64,000 bases of DNA from the NCBI GenBank assembly GCA_001910725.1, contig MJGA01000019.1:124001-188000 (forward strand), in the 5' to 3' direction. The notes beneath the pieces are model-generated. The model was not told the origin of the DNA. It searched no databases and worked only from the letters and a program-made list of their open reading frames with translations. Shown here one piece after another: positions 47,401 to 59,188 of the stretch (the stretch's first letter is position 1; each line of letters begins with the position of its first letter). The position numbers and the translations under genes are program-made. The stretch comes from Phanerodontia chrysosporium. Its lineage: Eukaryota > Basidiomycota > Agaricomycetes > Polyporales > Phanerochaetaceae.

Positions 47401-49719
47401 TTGGTGGAGTCCCTCGAGCCTGTCCGTGAGTCCTCGGATGAAGGCGGTACAACTGAGGAGGACCAGGCACCCGTCCCCGTCCCCGAGCCCGCAGTCAAAC
47501 CCGATGACATCCCGGAGCCAGAGGAGGGCCTTGCAGCTCCCGACTCTGCTGAGGCAGAAGAAGAACCTACTACCCCGTCCGCCCGCACCCAATCACCCGC
47601 CGTTGCGTCGATGCGCTCTTCCGTTCAGTCTTCAATACGTTCGTCCTTCATGTCCGACGACACATCCGTCGAGTTTTCGGGCGGTCAGCCATGGCGATCT
47701 CGGTTCCATGCGGATCAGATGGACGTAGTCTCTATTGACGAGCTCGACTCGCTCTCTGACTTCTCGTCTGAAGGCGATCCAAGGGAACCCCTTCCAGTCG
47801 GTGCCGGTCTCCGGAGACATCCGCGTAGACTTCCCAACAGACGAGACTTCGAGTTTGTTCGGCAATCTGTCGAGAGCGCATCCTCCATGGGTATTCGTAC
47901 CCACGACTCGGTGCTGTCAGGAGGGTCTTCGGTCGTCTCTTCAGCGCATGTCTCCGGCAGTGCCGACCTTGCAGGACCCATTCAGCAATGGCAGATGAAC
48001 GCCCTTGTGGACTCCCTGAGCGACGAGGAAGAGACAGGGGACGTCGAGGCTGCATTGCGTCGCTTGGAAGGCCAGATCAACCGCGACGCTCAACGTCACA
48101 AGCAGACGAAGGTCGATGGCTGGGTACAGTCTATCCGAGAGAGGCTCGCCAACGGCCAGTTCGGTCCCGAGCGTCGCCGATACTCGTCCGACACCGAGGA
48201 CTATGGCGAAGTCCAGAGTCATATGAATGGCGAGGGAGACGACGAGGACAACCATCGCAGGAACTCGCGCTCCTCTGCGTCTCGTATTAGCAGCGCTCGC
48301 AACTCTGTCAGCTCTGCGCACCAAGAATCGCCGTTCGCGGTCACTCTTCCCGCATCTGAAGAAACGAATGCGCCTGCGGTTCCTCCTGGGTTAGGTCACG
48401 CAACCGTAGACGGCAAGCCCGCTCCCGAGGACGTCGTGCCCCTCGAAATCCTGCGCAGCCGAGTGCCATCGCGCCCACGACCTCGGGAGGTTCGAATTCT
48501 GCCTCTGCCTCTATCGACTCCCCGCTCCCACCAAACCTCTCGCGATGGAGCCGAGCCCGAACCAGTTCGTCAAGGAGAAGAACTGGAAGCGTCACCGGTC
48601 GTTCGTGCTCTCGTACAAGTCGGAGACGCTCATGCACCACTTCACGATGATCGACCGGGAACTCTTCCTCGGTGTCAAGTTCCAGGAGCTGGTGTCGCAG
48701 ATCGATTGGATGGCGCCCTCGGAAGAGTACAACGTTCTGGACTGGGGCCAGTTCATGAAGGACCGGAAGATGAAGTCCGGGGACCCGAACGCACCGAAGA
48801 CGTCAGGTCTCACCGCGATCCGCAGCCGATTCAACCTCATGGCGAACTTTGTCATCGCGGAGATCGTCATCACACATCCCAGCGAGAGGCTCATGGTGTT
48901 CAGCAAGTTTGTGCGGATCGCTTGGGTGAGTGTTCCTCCGTTCAACGTCACTGGAGTGGCAAGCTGACCGTTGGATACAGAAAGCGTATAGCCTCAAGAA
49001 CTTCAATTCTTTGGTGGCAATTCTCGCTGGCCTGGACAGCCAGTGGGTGAAGAAGGCGCTGCGCCAGAGCAATGCAAAGCCTGGCATCTGGGAGAATCGC
49101 ATGCTGCGCGATCTGCAGCAATGGGCGACCAGCGAAGGCGACTTCAAGCACATCCGCACCACCATCGACAACCTGGCAGAAGCGAAACCGAAGACTTCGA
49201 TGGCAGGTGATCCTGCGCACCCTCCGGAGACTCAGTCGGCGGCTAGAAGTCGCGCTGCGTCCGAAGGCAAACCCCCTCCGCCGCCTGCTTGCATACCCTT
49301 CTTTGGTGCGTCTATCCCGTCTGCGCGTGTGCGATGCTCCTGCTGACACCCTTCCAGGTGTTTATCTATCTGAATTGTACCGCTACAGCAGCTTGCCTGA
49401 TCTCATCGACCCTACGGCGCCCCACGAACCCGTCAAGATCGACCCGGAGACGAACACGTTCGAACCGCCGGCGCACCCGGAAGTGTTCGCTAACCTAGCT
49501 CCGCTTCCGCCGACCGTGCAGCTGGAGCCCCTGATCAACGTGCACAAGCAGCGCCTCGTCGCCGGCGTTGTCAAGTCCCTCGTGTCCGGGCAGCACCTCG
49601 CGTCGAAGGTCCAATACCCCGTCGAAAAGAAGCTCTTCCAGAAGTGTCTGCGGCTACGTGGGCTGAGCGTGGACACGCTGTCGCGCGCGTTGACGCTGTA
49701 CGACAACTGGGAGTCATGA
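44418..49719 (+). CDS. Ras guanine nucleotide exchange factor (RasGEF_N plus Cdc25 domain), with frame changes
   Basis: Activates Ras-type GTPases by releasing GDP. The N-terminal 450 residues are Ser/Pro-rich and disordered. The REM/RasGEF_N domain lies at about 46260-46760 (IERWIAQLTSELNYDELLIF, TYRTYISAYDLGHLL, RIVRVRTFIAIRYWL). A long acidic/Ser-rich insert follows, then the Cdc25 catalytic domain from about 48560 (HHFTMIDRELFLGVKFQELV, RSRFNLMANFVIAEIVI, RLMVFSKFVRIAW, KNFNSLVAILAGLDS, FFGVYLSELYRY), ending at 49719. Introns are visible near 44800, 45005, 46604, 48926 and 49306. The frame changes at the C5 run 45730-45734 and twice near 48470-48540; each is repaired by one extra base and no intron fits, so sequence errors are likely. 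Signalling role: nutrient/cAMP or polarity Ras pathway, not distinguishable here. Confidence 0.85.
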
Positions 49720-50587
49720 TGTGACAATATGGACATGGGTTTTTTCAGTCTTCTTCGTTCTTCCCCTCATCTGTGATTTGCTCTCGCTGCTTCTTGTTAA
49801 ATTTGGGATTCCAAGGGAAATAATGTGTATAGTTCTGACGAATCGTTCTAACGCCTTACAGATGTCAAAGAAAGAAATATACATAATAATAGACGTGTAG
49901 TTACGAGCTCAATCTTGTGTATGGTTGTATTGGTGTTGTGTACCGATATGCGTGAGTGTGTCCAACATGCTTCCCACTCGTCGAATGTCTGGGCCCGCAG
50001 CTACTATATTATTTTGGCACCCCTGGGATGCAGTCCCTGATGGAAGTGCTTCTAGGTAAGCTCGGGTAGTGCGCTTGCAGAGTCGATTCGAATGCTCAGG
50101 CGCATCAGAGATGCCCGTTGCGCTCACTGCCATATCTGGAGGTGGTATAACATCGATCCCTTGGTCTTGCGAGGTGCTCAACTGAGCTCAGTATACTCTG
50201 TGAAACCTGCACCAGTCGCCGCGACGATATCCGTGTATTCTAGGCAGTGGACGCCACCGGCGAGCAAGCGAATTTCCGGGGCCATGTGAATTTTAGCTGA
50301 GGAAAGCGCGGAAATGTGGCGTTCGCTCGGCCGACGTGCCTAAAATCGCACAAAATCCTGTCGGGTGTCCCGAGGGCGCGATTCCGTACGGTGGTTGCGA
50401 TGCGACAGCACGGGTTTATGTCGCAGAATCGCATGATTCGACCAGTTGGATTTGCGCGGATTCAAACGTGTGCGGTCCCCCCTCCCAATCCGGACCGATC
50501 GCGGGTTAAAGAGCACGAGATCCCCGTGGGGCGGCACCCGCAATCGCCTCTTGCTCTCTACCCCCATCTCCCCCATCGTCTTTCGCC
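49720..50587. other. Intergenic between Ras GEF and malate dehydrogenase
   Basis: Contains a 90-codon minus-strand frame (50181-49909, MSTSQDQGIDVIPPPDM...) that is open but not recognisable. The right part is the MDH promoter; a pyrimidine-rich stretch (CTCTCTACCCCCATCTCCCC) lies just before the ATG. Confidence 0.4.
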
Positions 50588-52020
50588 ATGGTCAAAGCTG
50601 TCGTTCTTGGTGCTGCAGGTAACCGACACGCTGTACACTCTGCAGGGTCGGCTCGCTGACGACGTGCTCAGGCGGTATCGGCCAGCCCTTGTCGCTGCTC
50701 TTGAAGACTAACCCCGCTGTCACCGAGGTCTGCGCTTGCGTGTATCTCTCCAACGGCCCGCTGCTGACGCCCGCTCTCGTGTAGCTCGGCCTCTACGATA
50801 TCGTCAATACCCCCGGTGTCGCAGCTGATCTGTCGCACATCTCGACCCCTGCAAAGGTCGTCGGTTACCTTCCCCCTGACGATGGCTTGGCCAAGGTCCT
50901 CACCGGCGCCGACATTGTCGTCATTCCCGCTGGTGTCCCCCGTAAGCCAGGAGTACGTAGCCTTTGATGATGTGCAATTAGATTATGCTGACGCGTCTTT
51001 CAGATGACTAGGTGAGCAGCCACCGCATCATATAGTGCACAGGAAGCTGAAGGATCGTGACGCGTAGGGATGATCTTTTCAAGGTACGTGCGTCGCGGTG
51101 CTGCTGCTCATGCTCCATTCTGACCTGCTCTTAGATCAACGCAGGTATCGTGCGCGACCTCGCCACCGGCATCGCCAAGAATGCCCCCAAGGCCTTTGTG
51201 CTCGTCATCTCAAACCCTGTGAACTCCACCGTCCCTATCGTCGCTGAGGTCTTCAAGCAGCACGGCGTCTTCGACCCCAAGCGGTGAGCCACTCCTGTTC
51301 AGACTTTTGCGATCATTTCTCATCGACGACAGTCTCTTCGGTGTCACCACACTCGATGTCGTTCGCGCGTCGACTTTCGTTGCTGAGGTCCTCGGCGATC
51401 TTGGCAAGGCTCCTTCAATCTCTGTCCCTGTCGTTGGCGGCCACAGCGGCGTCACGGTACGTGCACAGCTCTTTGTCACCCTGTACATTCGCTGATCTGC
51501 CGCCCGTGAAGATCGTGCCGCTTCTGTCCCAGTCCACCACCCCTCTCCCCTCCGGCTTTGCACAGGATGCCCTCGAGAAGCTTACGTACCGCATTCAGTA
51601 CGGTGGTGATGAGGTCGTGAAGGCGAAGGACGGTGCTGGCTCCGCGACACTCTCCATGGCGTACGCTGGTGCTGAGTTCGCGGCGAAGGTCATTCGTGCG
51701 ATCAAGGGCGAGAAGGGTATCGTTGCTCCGACGTTCGTGCACCTCTCGTCCGAGCCTGCAAGCGGCGAGGCGCTGAAGAAGGAGATCGGCAAGGATCTCG
51801 AGTACTTCTCGGCTCCTGTTGAGCTCGGCGTACGTCTTTCTGTCCCTTTTATCTGTATTATTGCGATGCTGACGTCTTCTTTCAGCCCGAGGGTGTTGCG
51901 AGCATCAAGCCCCTCGGCACGCTTACTGCCTACGAGAAGAGCCTCATCGATGCTGCGATCCCTGAGCTCGCGACCAACATCGAGAAGGGTGTCTCGTTCA
52001 TCTCTGCCTCGAAGCTTTGA
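50588..52020 (+). CDS. MDH: NAD-dependent malate dehydrogenase, cytosolic type (334 aa)
   Basis: Interconverts malate and oxaloacetate with NAD. Nine exons: 50588-50618, 50672-50727, 50785-50952, 51004-51011 (8 nt), 51068-51083 (16 nt), 51135-51283, 51333-51456, 51512-51829 and 51886-52020, total 335 codons. Landmarks: nucleotide loop GAAGGIGQ (8-15), Asp34 that selects [19 protein letters not shown] with substrate arginines 82 and 88, the Asn of SNPVN (120), the DVVRAS segment with Asp151 and Arg154, and catalytic His180 in GGHSGVT. The protein begins almost at the Rossmann fold, so there is no mitochondrial leader; it has no SKL end, although it ends SKL-like in ASKL, a possible peroxisomal PTS1 (C-terminal Ser-Lys-Leu). 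Thus cytosolic or peroxisomal. No lesions. Confidence 0.95.
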
Positions 52021-52448
52021 GCTGCTATTATTTGTTAAAGATAAAGACGCAACAACTGTAGAACTAGCTGGGAAGATATAAACGGATGCTTGTACCTCGC
52101 AATCAATCCGATTGTGTGATATCGTGTGTCGATGTTTCGCCCGCCTTCTCGCCGCAGACAAGGATGTGTTCTGTTGTTTGCGAGTTGGTGTTCCTCCGAC
52201 CGAGCGCTCTGGCCCGCTGGGCGCCTATCAGACGCCGCGTTCACGTGACGTTGGTTCAAGTTGAACCTCGCTTGTCGCGGACGCTCAGTCTTGCACACCG
52301 CTCATCTCCCGGCATGGCCGCCTCGTAAGTCTCCCACCCTCAACGCTCGTCGACACTTCTGCCTCGTGGATACACCCTGCGCGCATACCCACCATAATCT
52401 CTTCGATACCTTCGACACCGACGCCTCCGAAAGCGATATACCGACGCA
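52021..52448. other. Intergenic, promoter and leader of the coiled-coil gene
   Basis: No coding frame recognised. A pyrimidine-rich run before 52449 is typical of fungal promoters. Confidence 0.4.
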
Positions 52449-55400
52449 ATGTTCTCCAAGCTCTTCAAGCCGCGCTCCGCCAACCCTCTCGCTTCCACCG
52501 ACGATGAAGGCTCGTCAAGTACCGGCGTGCTTGGCCGTGTCAAAGATCTTCACCCAAATATGTCGATATTCCACAACGATGATTCCGAGGTTCAAGCTCC
52601 CACACCGACCCCTCCGGCGTCGCAGAGCAGAGGGGGGATGATGAAGAGGCTGTCCAGAATACCAAGCAGCGAAGCACAAGACACCGTGTCACGTATGGGA
52701 ACCCTCAAGAAGGTGAAGTCTTCTCTTGCGAATTTTGCAGCAGGTGCGTCTTGCAGTGCATGGATGGCGTATGCCGCACTCACCACGACCTAGGTTCTGA
52801 CCATTCTCTTGGTCGAGCGAGCGCGGAGCTGCTCGGTCGTCAGTCCCAGGACAGTGCACGCCCTTCTGTAGAAAGTGTCCGCACGCCAGTAACACCCGTA
52901 TGCGACTCCAAGCATCCTGCGGACGGGAAGTTCGGCGGGTCGCTGCGCTCGATACTCAAGCCGGGAAACACTCCAGGCACAGGTCAGAGTGTCCGGTTCT
53001 TCTCGCGAGACGCCTACCGTGTTATCAGCCCCGAGATCTCCAGTGCAAGTGAGATAGAAGACCCACGGGTGTTTGCTCGCCTGCAGAAGTCAGCTGCGTC
53101 CCGCCCAACCGCTCAGCAGGTCTTCTCCGCACCGCCTCCCTCATTATCGCCTAAGGATGCCGGCTCGTTTGCGCCCGGCTTGGCCTCTATGATGGCCCCT
53201 ATACCGCCACCCGACGTCAGCAACATCTTTGACGTCTCTTCTGACGAGCTGCCCACCATCCCCACCGGTGCCGCGGCCCCGCTCCTTGATTCCGCCGTGG
53301 AGATCTCCGACACGGACGATCAGAGGTCGATGTCCTTTGACATTGTGGACAAGGAACAGGACACCAGCGCTGTGTCGGCGTCACCCACGGTCAAGTTGGG
53401 TCCCGTCGCACACGACCGCAGCCAGTCCTTCAGCTTTGGGCAGACCGTCTTTCGGTCGGCCGGCGAAGCAGTAGCCGAGTCGTCGCCCGCAGCGAAACAG
53501 CGTTCCCCGACGCAGCGCAATCGCGCTTTGAGCGACTCCATCTTCACTTCCATGATCCAGTCTGCGTCCGCTTCGGGCGATCCGAAGCCCCCGGAGGCGG
53601 ACATCAACGACACTTCCAAAGCGATTGTAGCCTATCAGGCCACTGTCAAAGAACGCGACCCTTTTGCCGCCAATGCCTCAACTTACTACACACCGGGTAC
53701 CATGTTGCCGCCATCACCTCCCCAGTCCACACATACGCGCACCGCCTCTCGAGAAGAAGACATCATTTGGTCACTACGGACCCAGCTCGCGGTCCAGTCA
53801 GAGCTGTGTGCGCAGTACGAAGTCGACCTATCTGCGAAGGGCGAGCTTGTGGAGATGCTCAACGCTCGTCTCGGCGAGTCGGAAAGAGAGCTTGACCGGC
53901 GTAAAAACATGATCCGCAACTGGCGGAAGCGCGTCTCGGAGCTAGAAAAGTGCGTCAAGACCCTCGAGGACGAAGTCGATCGCAGCCGCGAAGAGTCCGC
54001 GGAGCGCAGCGTCATGGACGAGGCAAGCGGTGAGGCGCTCCGCATGTTGCACCGCCGCATCAACGAGCTCGAGCGCGAGAAGAAGGAGGGCGATCAGCGC
54101 GAGCGCGACCTCCAGGCGCAGCTGGACGCGGCGCACGCCCGGCTCGCGAGCACACAGGACGAGCTCCAGGTGCGTGACCGTAGCGAGCGCGAGCTCCAGG
54201 CCGGCATCGACGCCGCGCGCGAGCAGATCGAGCAGATGGGCCAATCCGACGTGCAGGCGCACGACGCACGCGAGCGCCTCCACTCGATACAGTCGGCATG
54301 GGAAGAGGAGCGCGCGGCGCTTGCCGCCGCCAATGACGCCCTGCGCAACGACCAGCTTGTGCTCCAGACACAGCTCACCGGTCTCCGCGAGGACGTCGTC
54401 CGCAAGGAGGAGCAGCTCGCCATGCTCAAGGCCGAACTCGAGGCACAGTGGAAGCACACCGAGCAGAACACCGAGGAGATCGAACGGCTGCACCGCGAAC
54501 GGGACGCCCTAGCCAATGAACTGGGCGAGCTGCGGGAAAAGCTGTCTGGGCTGACGCCAGCAAGGACACGCACGAGGACCAGCTTCGCCAACTTGAACAT
54601 GAGCTGGAGGAGGCGTGGACGTCCCGGGATGAACTAGATCGGGAGCGGGAACAGGTATGGTTCATAGCAGTCTTAGGAATGGCTGGGATGCTGATGTATT
54701 GCCCTTCTAGCTTGAGAAGCAGCTACGAATGGAGCAGGATCATGCCCAGGAGCTTGTCCGCGCATTGCAGGAGCGTGAAGACCGCGTATCTCATCTTGAA
54801 CAGGAGTGCCAATATGCATATGACAGCGTGTCTCGCCTGCAGGAGAACCTTCGACAGCGGGACGCTGAGCTTGCGGAGTACACGAAGCGCATCCGGGAGC
54901 GGGAAGCCGAGGCTGAAGAGCTCCGCGAAGGTCTCACAAAGCAGAAGCGCGACCACGCCCGTATCGTGGACGAGCAGAGCCGCAAGATCTCAGAGGTCGT
55001 CGCGCGCGAGGTCGAGGCGCGTCATAACATGGAACGCCTTATTCGGGAGAAGGCGGAGAACGACGTCGAGGCGAACAGTCTGAAGGAGCGTGTCGCTGCG
55101 CTGCAGGGCGAGGTCGACAAGCTCCGCAAGCAGGTGCACGACCTGCAGCAGGAGAGCGCCGACAAGGAAGTGAAGCTCGCCCAGGCTGCGAAACAGCGGG
55201 CACAAGACAAGGAGGACATGAATGGTCTCAACATCGCGCTGGACTCGAAGCAGCAGGAGCTTGAATTGGTGAGCAGCTTCCATGCATTCAGGCTGTCTCA
55301 TGAAACTCACCGTTCCCGGACAGTTGAAACGACGCATGGGCACCCGTGCATCGATAGGACAGTCTACGGCGACCAAGCCGACCGCCCGTCGAGAATCCTC

Positions 55401-55830
55401 CATCTTTGCTACGCCTAGTATCGTCCGGCCCCCGTCCGCGATGTCCGACACTAGCAGCGCGCGGGAGCCTCTGTCCATCGCCAAGTCGACCGTCGCCCGT
55501 CGCCCGCCTGGCTCGCACGTGAACACCGTCGCAAAACGGTTAGAAACGATCCATGCACCGACGGCGAAGCCACGCTCGTCCCTCGCGACGCCATCCACCA
55601 CTGCGAGTCGCCCGCCTCCATCATCCATGACGCGAGCGAACATGGTGACGCCAGCGGCGCGCACCCACCGCCGCACCGCCTCGTCGCTCGAGTCGCTCCG
55701 CAACAAGAGGCTTGTATCGGGCGCGGACTCCACTGCGAGCGTCAGCGAGCAGGACGAGAAGGAGAACATGAACGACGCGACGCCAGTCGCGAAGACTGCA
55801 CGCCGGATGAGCGTCGCCCTCCCCGCATAA
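52449..55830 (+). CDS. Long coiled-coil protein, about 1080 aa, one frame change
   Basis: Function not recognised; a cytoskeletal or spindle-pole scaffold is possible. It starts MFSKLFKPRSANP. The first intron (about 52742-52794) joins NFAAG to SDHSLGRASAELL. The N-terminal third has a conserved-looking block (SLRSILKPG, SVRFFSRDAYRVISPE) in otherwise disordered Ser/Pro-rich sequence. From about 53770 to 55270 the protein is an almost continuous coiled coil (Glu/Arg/Leu heptads). Introns at 54655-54711 and about 55270-55320 are phase 0. The tail is basic and Ser/Thr-rich with RRMSV near the end. The frame changes at the GGG run 54548-54550; one extra G gives EKLSGADASKD and restores the coiled coil, so an error is likely. 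Confidence 0.75.
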
Positions 55831-57153
55831 CATACTCAGCTGCACGTTATAATCTTCCTACCTAATCTATTGGCTAAGATATCCTGCAATGACACGACGT
55901 CCAGGACCAATTGTATGGACCATACGCCCCCGCCTATGTCGCCCTCACCACCCGCCATACTTACCCCGTCGCCCCCTGAAGTCTCCTCGGGATACACGCC
56001 ACAATCCCTCCTCATTCTTCCGCCCGTCGAATGCAACCTCCATATGCGCTCCCCTTCCGCTGTCTCGTATGCTCGTTCTGCTGTGTCTGACTTTCTCGTT
56101 GTCTCGTCCAGGTTTCTCTCATTCAAGCTTAGCTCCGTTACTCATGCACGTCTCCACCCATCTTGTACTTTTATCCAGCCACCGGCCCAACTCGATTGTA
56201 TCTCCTTTGCATCCCGTCCCTCTCCCCTTATCTTCTTGCGCATGGAAAAGACAATCGTTCCGGGCACGCCTTGTATCATTTTATCAGCACTTTGAACAAT
56301 GCAACTTGTTATAGATACGGGCTCTTTCGGACATTTCTCGAGGTGGAAAAATGGTTGAGGAATGCCGAAGCTGCCCTGCCTAAGGATGTCCTCATATTGG
56401 TGCCCACGACCTACGATCGGGATATCGAAGGGCCACAGGCAGGATGCAGCACGGCAACTAAGCGATCGTACTGAGCGTTAATTGCGGTACCACCTCGACC
56501 TGCTGTCTGCATTTATCGCGATTACTACAATACATGACCACCCCTCCGGACCCAAAGGTCCCGGAACCAGAAGGCTATTGATCTCAGGAACTGCACGAAT
56601 GGAATTAAACCTTTCTCGTGCGTGTATGGGGGTTGAATCAGTACGTTATATGACGCAGTGGTACGTATTTTAAGGTAAATCTCAGGCTTGCAGTGTCGCT
56701 GCAGGGCAATCTCTCGGCCTTCTCACGTATACGTAAATGCGTCTTGGGTCCGTTGCAGGCCTTGTGGCGTCGGGTTACCCGGACCTCCTCATGGATCACG
56801 TTCTGCCCAGGGTCCTGCGTCCAGGAAGTCTCGTGAAAGGCTCCGGGCCTGCAACGGCAGCAGTCTGAAGTGCAGCCGTTTCTAACTACGTATGATGTTC
56901 AATGACCACAACTCTGTGATCGTCTCTGGCGCAGCCCGAGGATGTGGCAATGCACTGGATCGCACATCAGGAAAGGGTCCGTGTGGCAGGCGGAAAGGGT
57001 CCTATACACAATCGTTGCCAAGACCGGATTACCTCAATCAATAGCATACTGCAACGGGCTCTCAAATTCCCTTTGCGGACCATGCTCGGGAGGTTCATGG
57101 TTATCGGAGAAGTAAGCTACTGACATCCTGTAGCACATGGGGGCGGAAAGGGT
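55831..57153. other. Intergenic, no gene recognised
   Basis: Two overlapping plus-strand frames (55870-56314) are C/T-rich without features. A 12-bp inverted repeat is at 56750-56857. Nothing else supported. Confidence 0.4.
56750..56857. repeat. 12-bp perfect inverted repeat (84-nt spacer)
   Basis: CCGTTGCAGGCC at 56750-56761 is the exact reverse complement of 56846-56857. The 84 bases between are GC-rich and could fold further. It could be a structured RNA or a chance palindrome. Confidence 0.6.
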
Positions 57154-57828
57154 CTATATCACGCGGCATAGAACCGGCTGCCATGTTCCTGGCCCCGTCC
57201 GGCGGACCTCCAGGAGCACCAACGAGTCCAAGCTGACCCCCGACAGCCACCAGTCCGGACGCGACTCTGCGGATGGCCTGTTCGCCATCTCCTGCCGCGC
57301 CCCTCATCAGCACGTATTCACGAACCCCCTGCGACAGACGTACTTGGAAATATTGCTGTATCATGGTAATGAGGGCATTCCCAAACGTAGAGAGCGGTAT
57401 CTGCACGTTTTGCTTCCCCATCGTGCGACGCCGCTCCCAGGGTGGGTATCCAGGCCACTGCAGCGCTCAGACAGGGCCGCGCGACATGCGAAGCGGCAGC
57501 ACGCACCAAGATTCGGATGACGAACTCGTCTGTGTCGTGTAGCAGACGCACCGGCTTGTCGTCCAGGTTCTTGAGCTGCTGCTGCACGTCGGGCCCGCCG
57601 AGGCGCACGCCCGGCGAGGTCGCGTTCTTCACGATGAACGGGAAGACGTCGAGGGAATCGCTGCGGCTGAGGTGGTTGTCGCCCGCCTGCGGTACAATGA
57701 TGCCTGGCAGCACCAACGGGGGCGGGAACTCCACGAATGTGTGGTAGCCGTCGTCCCGAGAATGCTTGGAAGCGCAGTGAGAATATTGGCGTCGCGGGCA
57801 GCATGCTGCGCTGCGGAGCACTTACCAT
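57154..57828 (-). CDS. Unnamed small-protein family, copy D (170 aa or longer)
   Basis: Same family as copy A. Exons 57828-57826 (the ATG alone), 57764-57507, 57457-57344 and 57291-57154 give 171 codons; introns of 61, 49 and 52 bases, all phase 0. Landmarks: HSRDDGYHTFVEF, PGIIVPQAG, PGVRLGG, RIL at the second intron, WPGYPPW, QQYFQ at the third intron, EMANRPS, PDWWLSGVSLDSLVLLEVRR and GTWQPVLCRVI before the stop. The frame is also open upstream of the ATG (to about 57990), so a longer first exon (for example from MFHNP) cannot be excluded. D is the only copy on the minus strand and most like E. Confidence 0.68.
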
Positions 57829-59188
57829 CTTGCCTGCCGAATTAGTAGGATTGTGAAACATGAGGAAGTAGAAGGGGGCAGTGAGCGAGCCAAGTTTCCG
57901 AGAGAGAAGCCCCATATATATACGTTGCGGCATGATAGTAAGTCTGCCCTGCTGGGAGCTGGAATCACGCACTGAAAGACCCTTGTTATGCGTGCTCAAG
58001 GTGGAGGGTTACCCATCTCCAAGGTGATCGTATGAAAAACCGGTCGAGGATGCCTATAAATGTTCCATAGTGTTGAGGGGACCGGTCAAGCTGTCAGTTT
58101 TGGAATGGAGCTTGAGCAGCGGCGTGAGCATGGGCACGAGGAGGACAGGCGGCGAGGTTAGTGTAGGTGTGTAGGAAATCCTCAATTACACCCAAGTCCC
58201 CCTTGTGAGTTGGGCGAGTGCAATGGGTCGCTATTCATGCTCGGCGTCGAGCCAGCCTTACCCGCTGCTATAGGTTTTCCTAAGAGCGCCAGGCGCGTTA
58301 AGTCGGCGTCTTGTGACGAACCGGTGCACCGACCCCTCGCCAAGGCAGTGCTTGTTGGAATGCACCTGGCTACGGAGCAAGCTAAAACCCATGGCAGTTT
58401 GCATGCACGACTTCAAGGCTGCGATACTTGCCCTTGCGGGGCTACTTCGGTGATGCTCGCGTGGCACCGCAGATAACGGAAACACTGCAAGCCACAATAA
58501 ATTGCGCAGCTCGGGGGCAGCGCATCGGCGTTCGCTAAAAGACTCTTCCTTACCTGTATTTGTGGTGTACCAGGAAACACGTACGGCTTTGCCCTAAGCG
58601 CACCTGATGGCCAGCAAGGGTCCTCGCAGACTTTGCCTTCGGTGCCTTCGAAAGTCCAGGCGCGCTGCCTATGACGAGGTGACCTGACGCCAACTGCTGT
58701 CAGGCCTTTCGTGCGCACTTGCTGCGGGCTGATGGTCCCACCCTAGATCAGTGCGGGAAAAAACACACCAGAAGTGTTGCGAGTGTGGGCGGTACCGCCT
58801 CCCGCGAGCTGCGCACTGTGCTCGCGGCGTGGTGCAGACGGCGCGTCGTTCGTCTTCTGAGCGTCGAAGTCCGCTAGCGCATGCCGGACTCGTGAGCCTG
58901 CATACCGGACATAGAGCCTACGCTCGCCCGACGACACGCGCAGCCCTTTCCATAGCTCTTCCAGCAGCCTGTCTTGGTGATAGGCCGCCACAGTGGACGG
59001 GTTCAGCGTGCCGACGACTCCCTCCGCTAGTCTTGTCGCAAAAAAAATGTTCGACATCGTCTGGGACCATGCAGTCTTGACATCTCTCAATTCTGTGGTG
59101 GTTATAAGGTCAAGTAACTGCGGGGAGGTGGCAGCCAACACAGCGACGCACTACAGCTCTCGAACACTCTTAGACACCTTAAGACAAG
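57829..59188. other. Intergenic between copies D and E, with one possible small gene
   Basis: Apart from the minus-strand frame listed at 58743-59141 I see nothing coding. The region probably carries the promoters of D (leftward) and E (rightward). Confidence 0.4.
58743..59141 (-). CDS. Possible small protein, 132 aa, divergent from copy E
   Basis: Not recognised. The open frame starts MLAATSPQLLDLITTTELRD and has a plausible folded middle (TMSNIFFATRLAEGVVGTLN, LLEELWKGLRV, LYVRYAGSRVRHALADF). Its start lies 48 bases from the start of copy E on the other strand. Amino-acid composition is natural, but nothing else supports it. Confidence 0.3.
   Translation of the reverse strand: MLAATSPQLLDLITTTELRDVKTAWSQTMSNIFFATRLAEGVVGTLNPSTVAAYHQDRLLEELWKGLRVSSGERRLYVRYAGSRVRHALADFDAQKTNDAPSAPRREHSAQLAGGGTAHTRNTSGVFFPALI

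Noticed and set aside
54060..54600. Long minus-strand Ser/Arg-rich frames
   Set aside because: Antisense of Glu/Arg/Leu heptads in the coiled-coil gene.
55889..56314. Pro/Ser/Leu-rich plus-strand frames after the coiled-coil gene
   Set aside because: Pyrimidine-rich downstream sequence; two frames open at once, no features.
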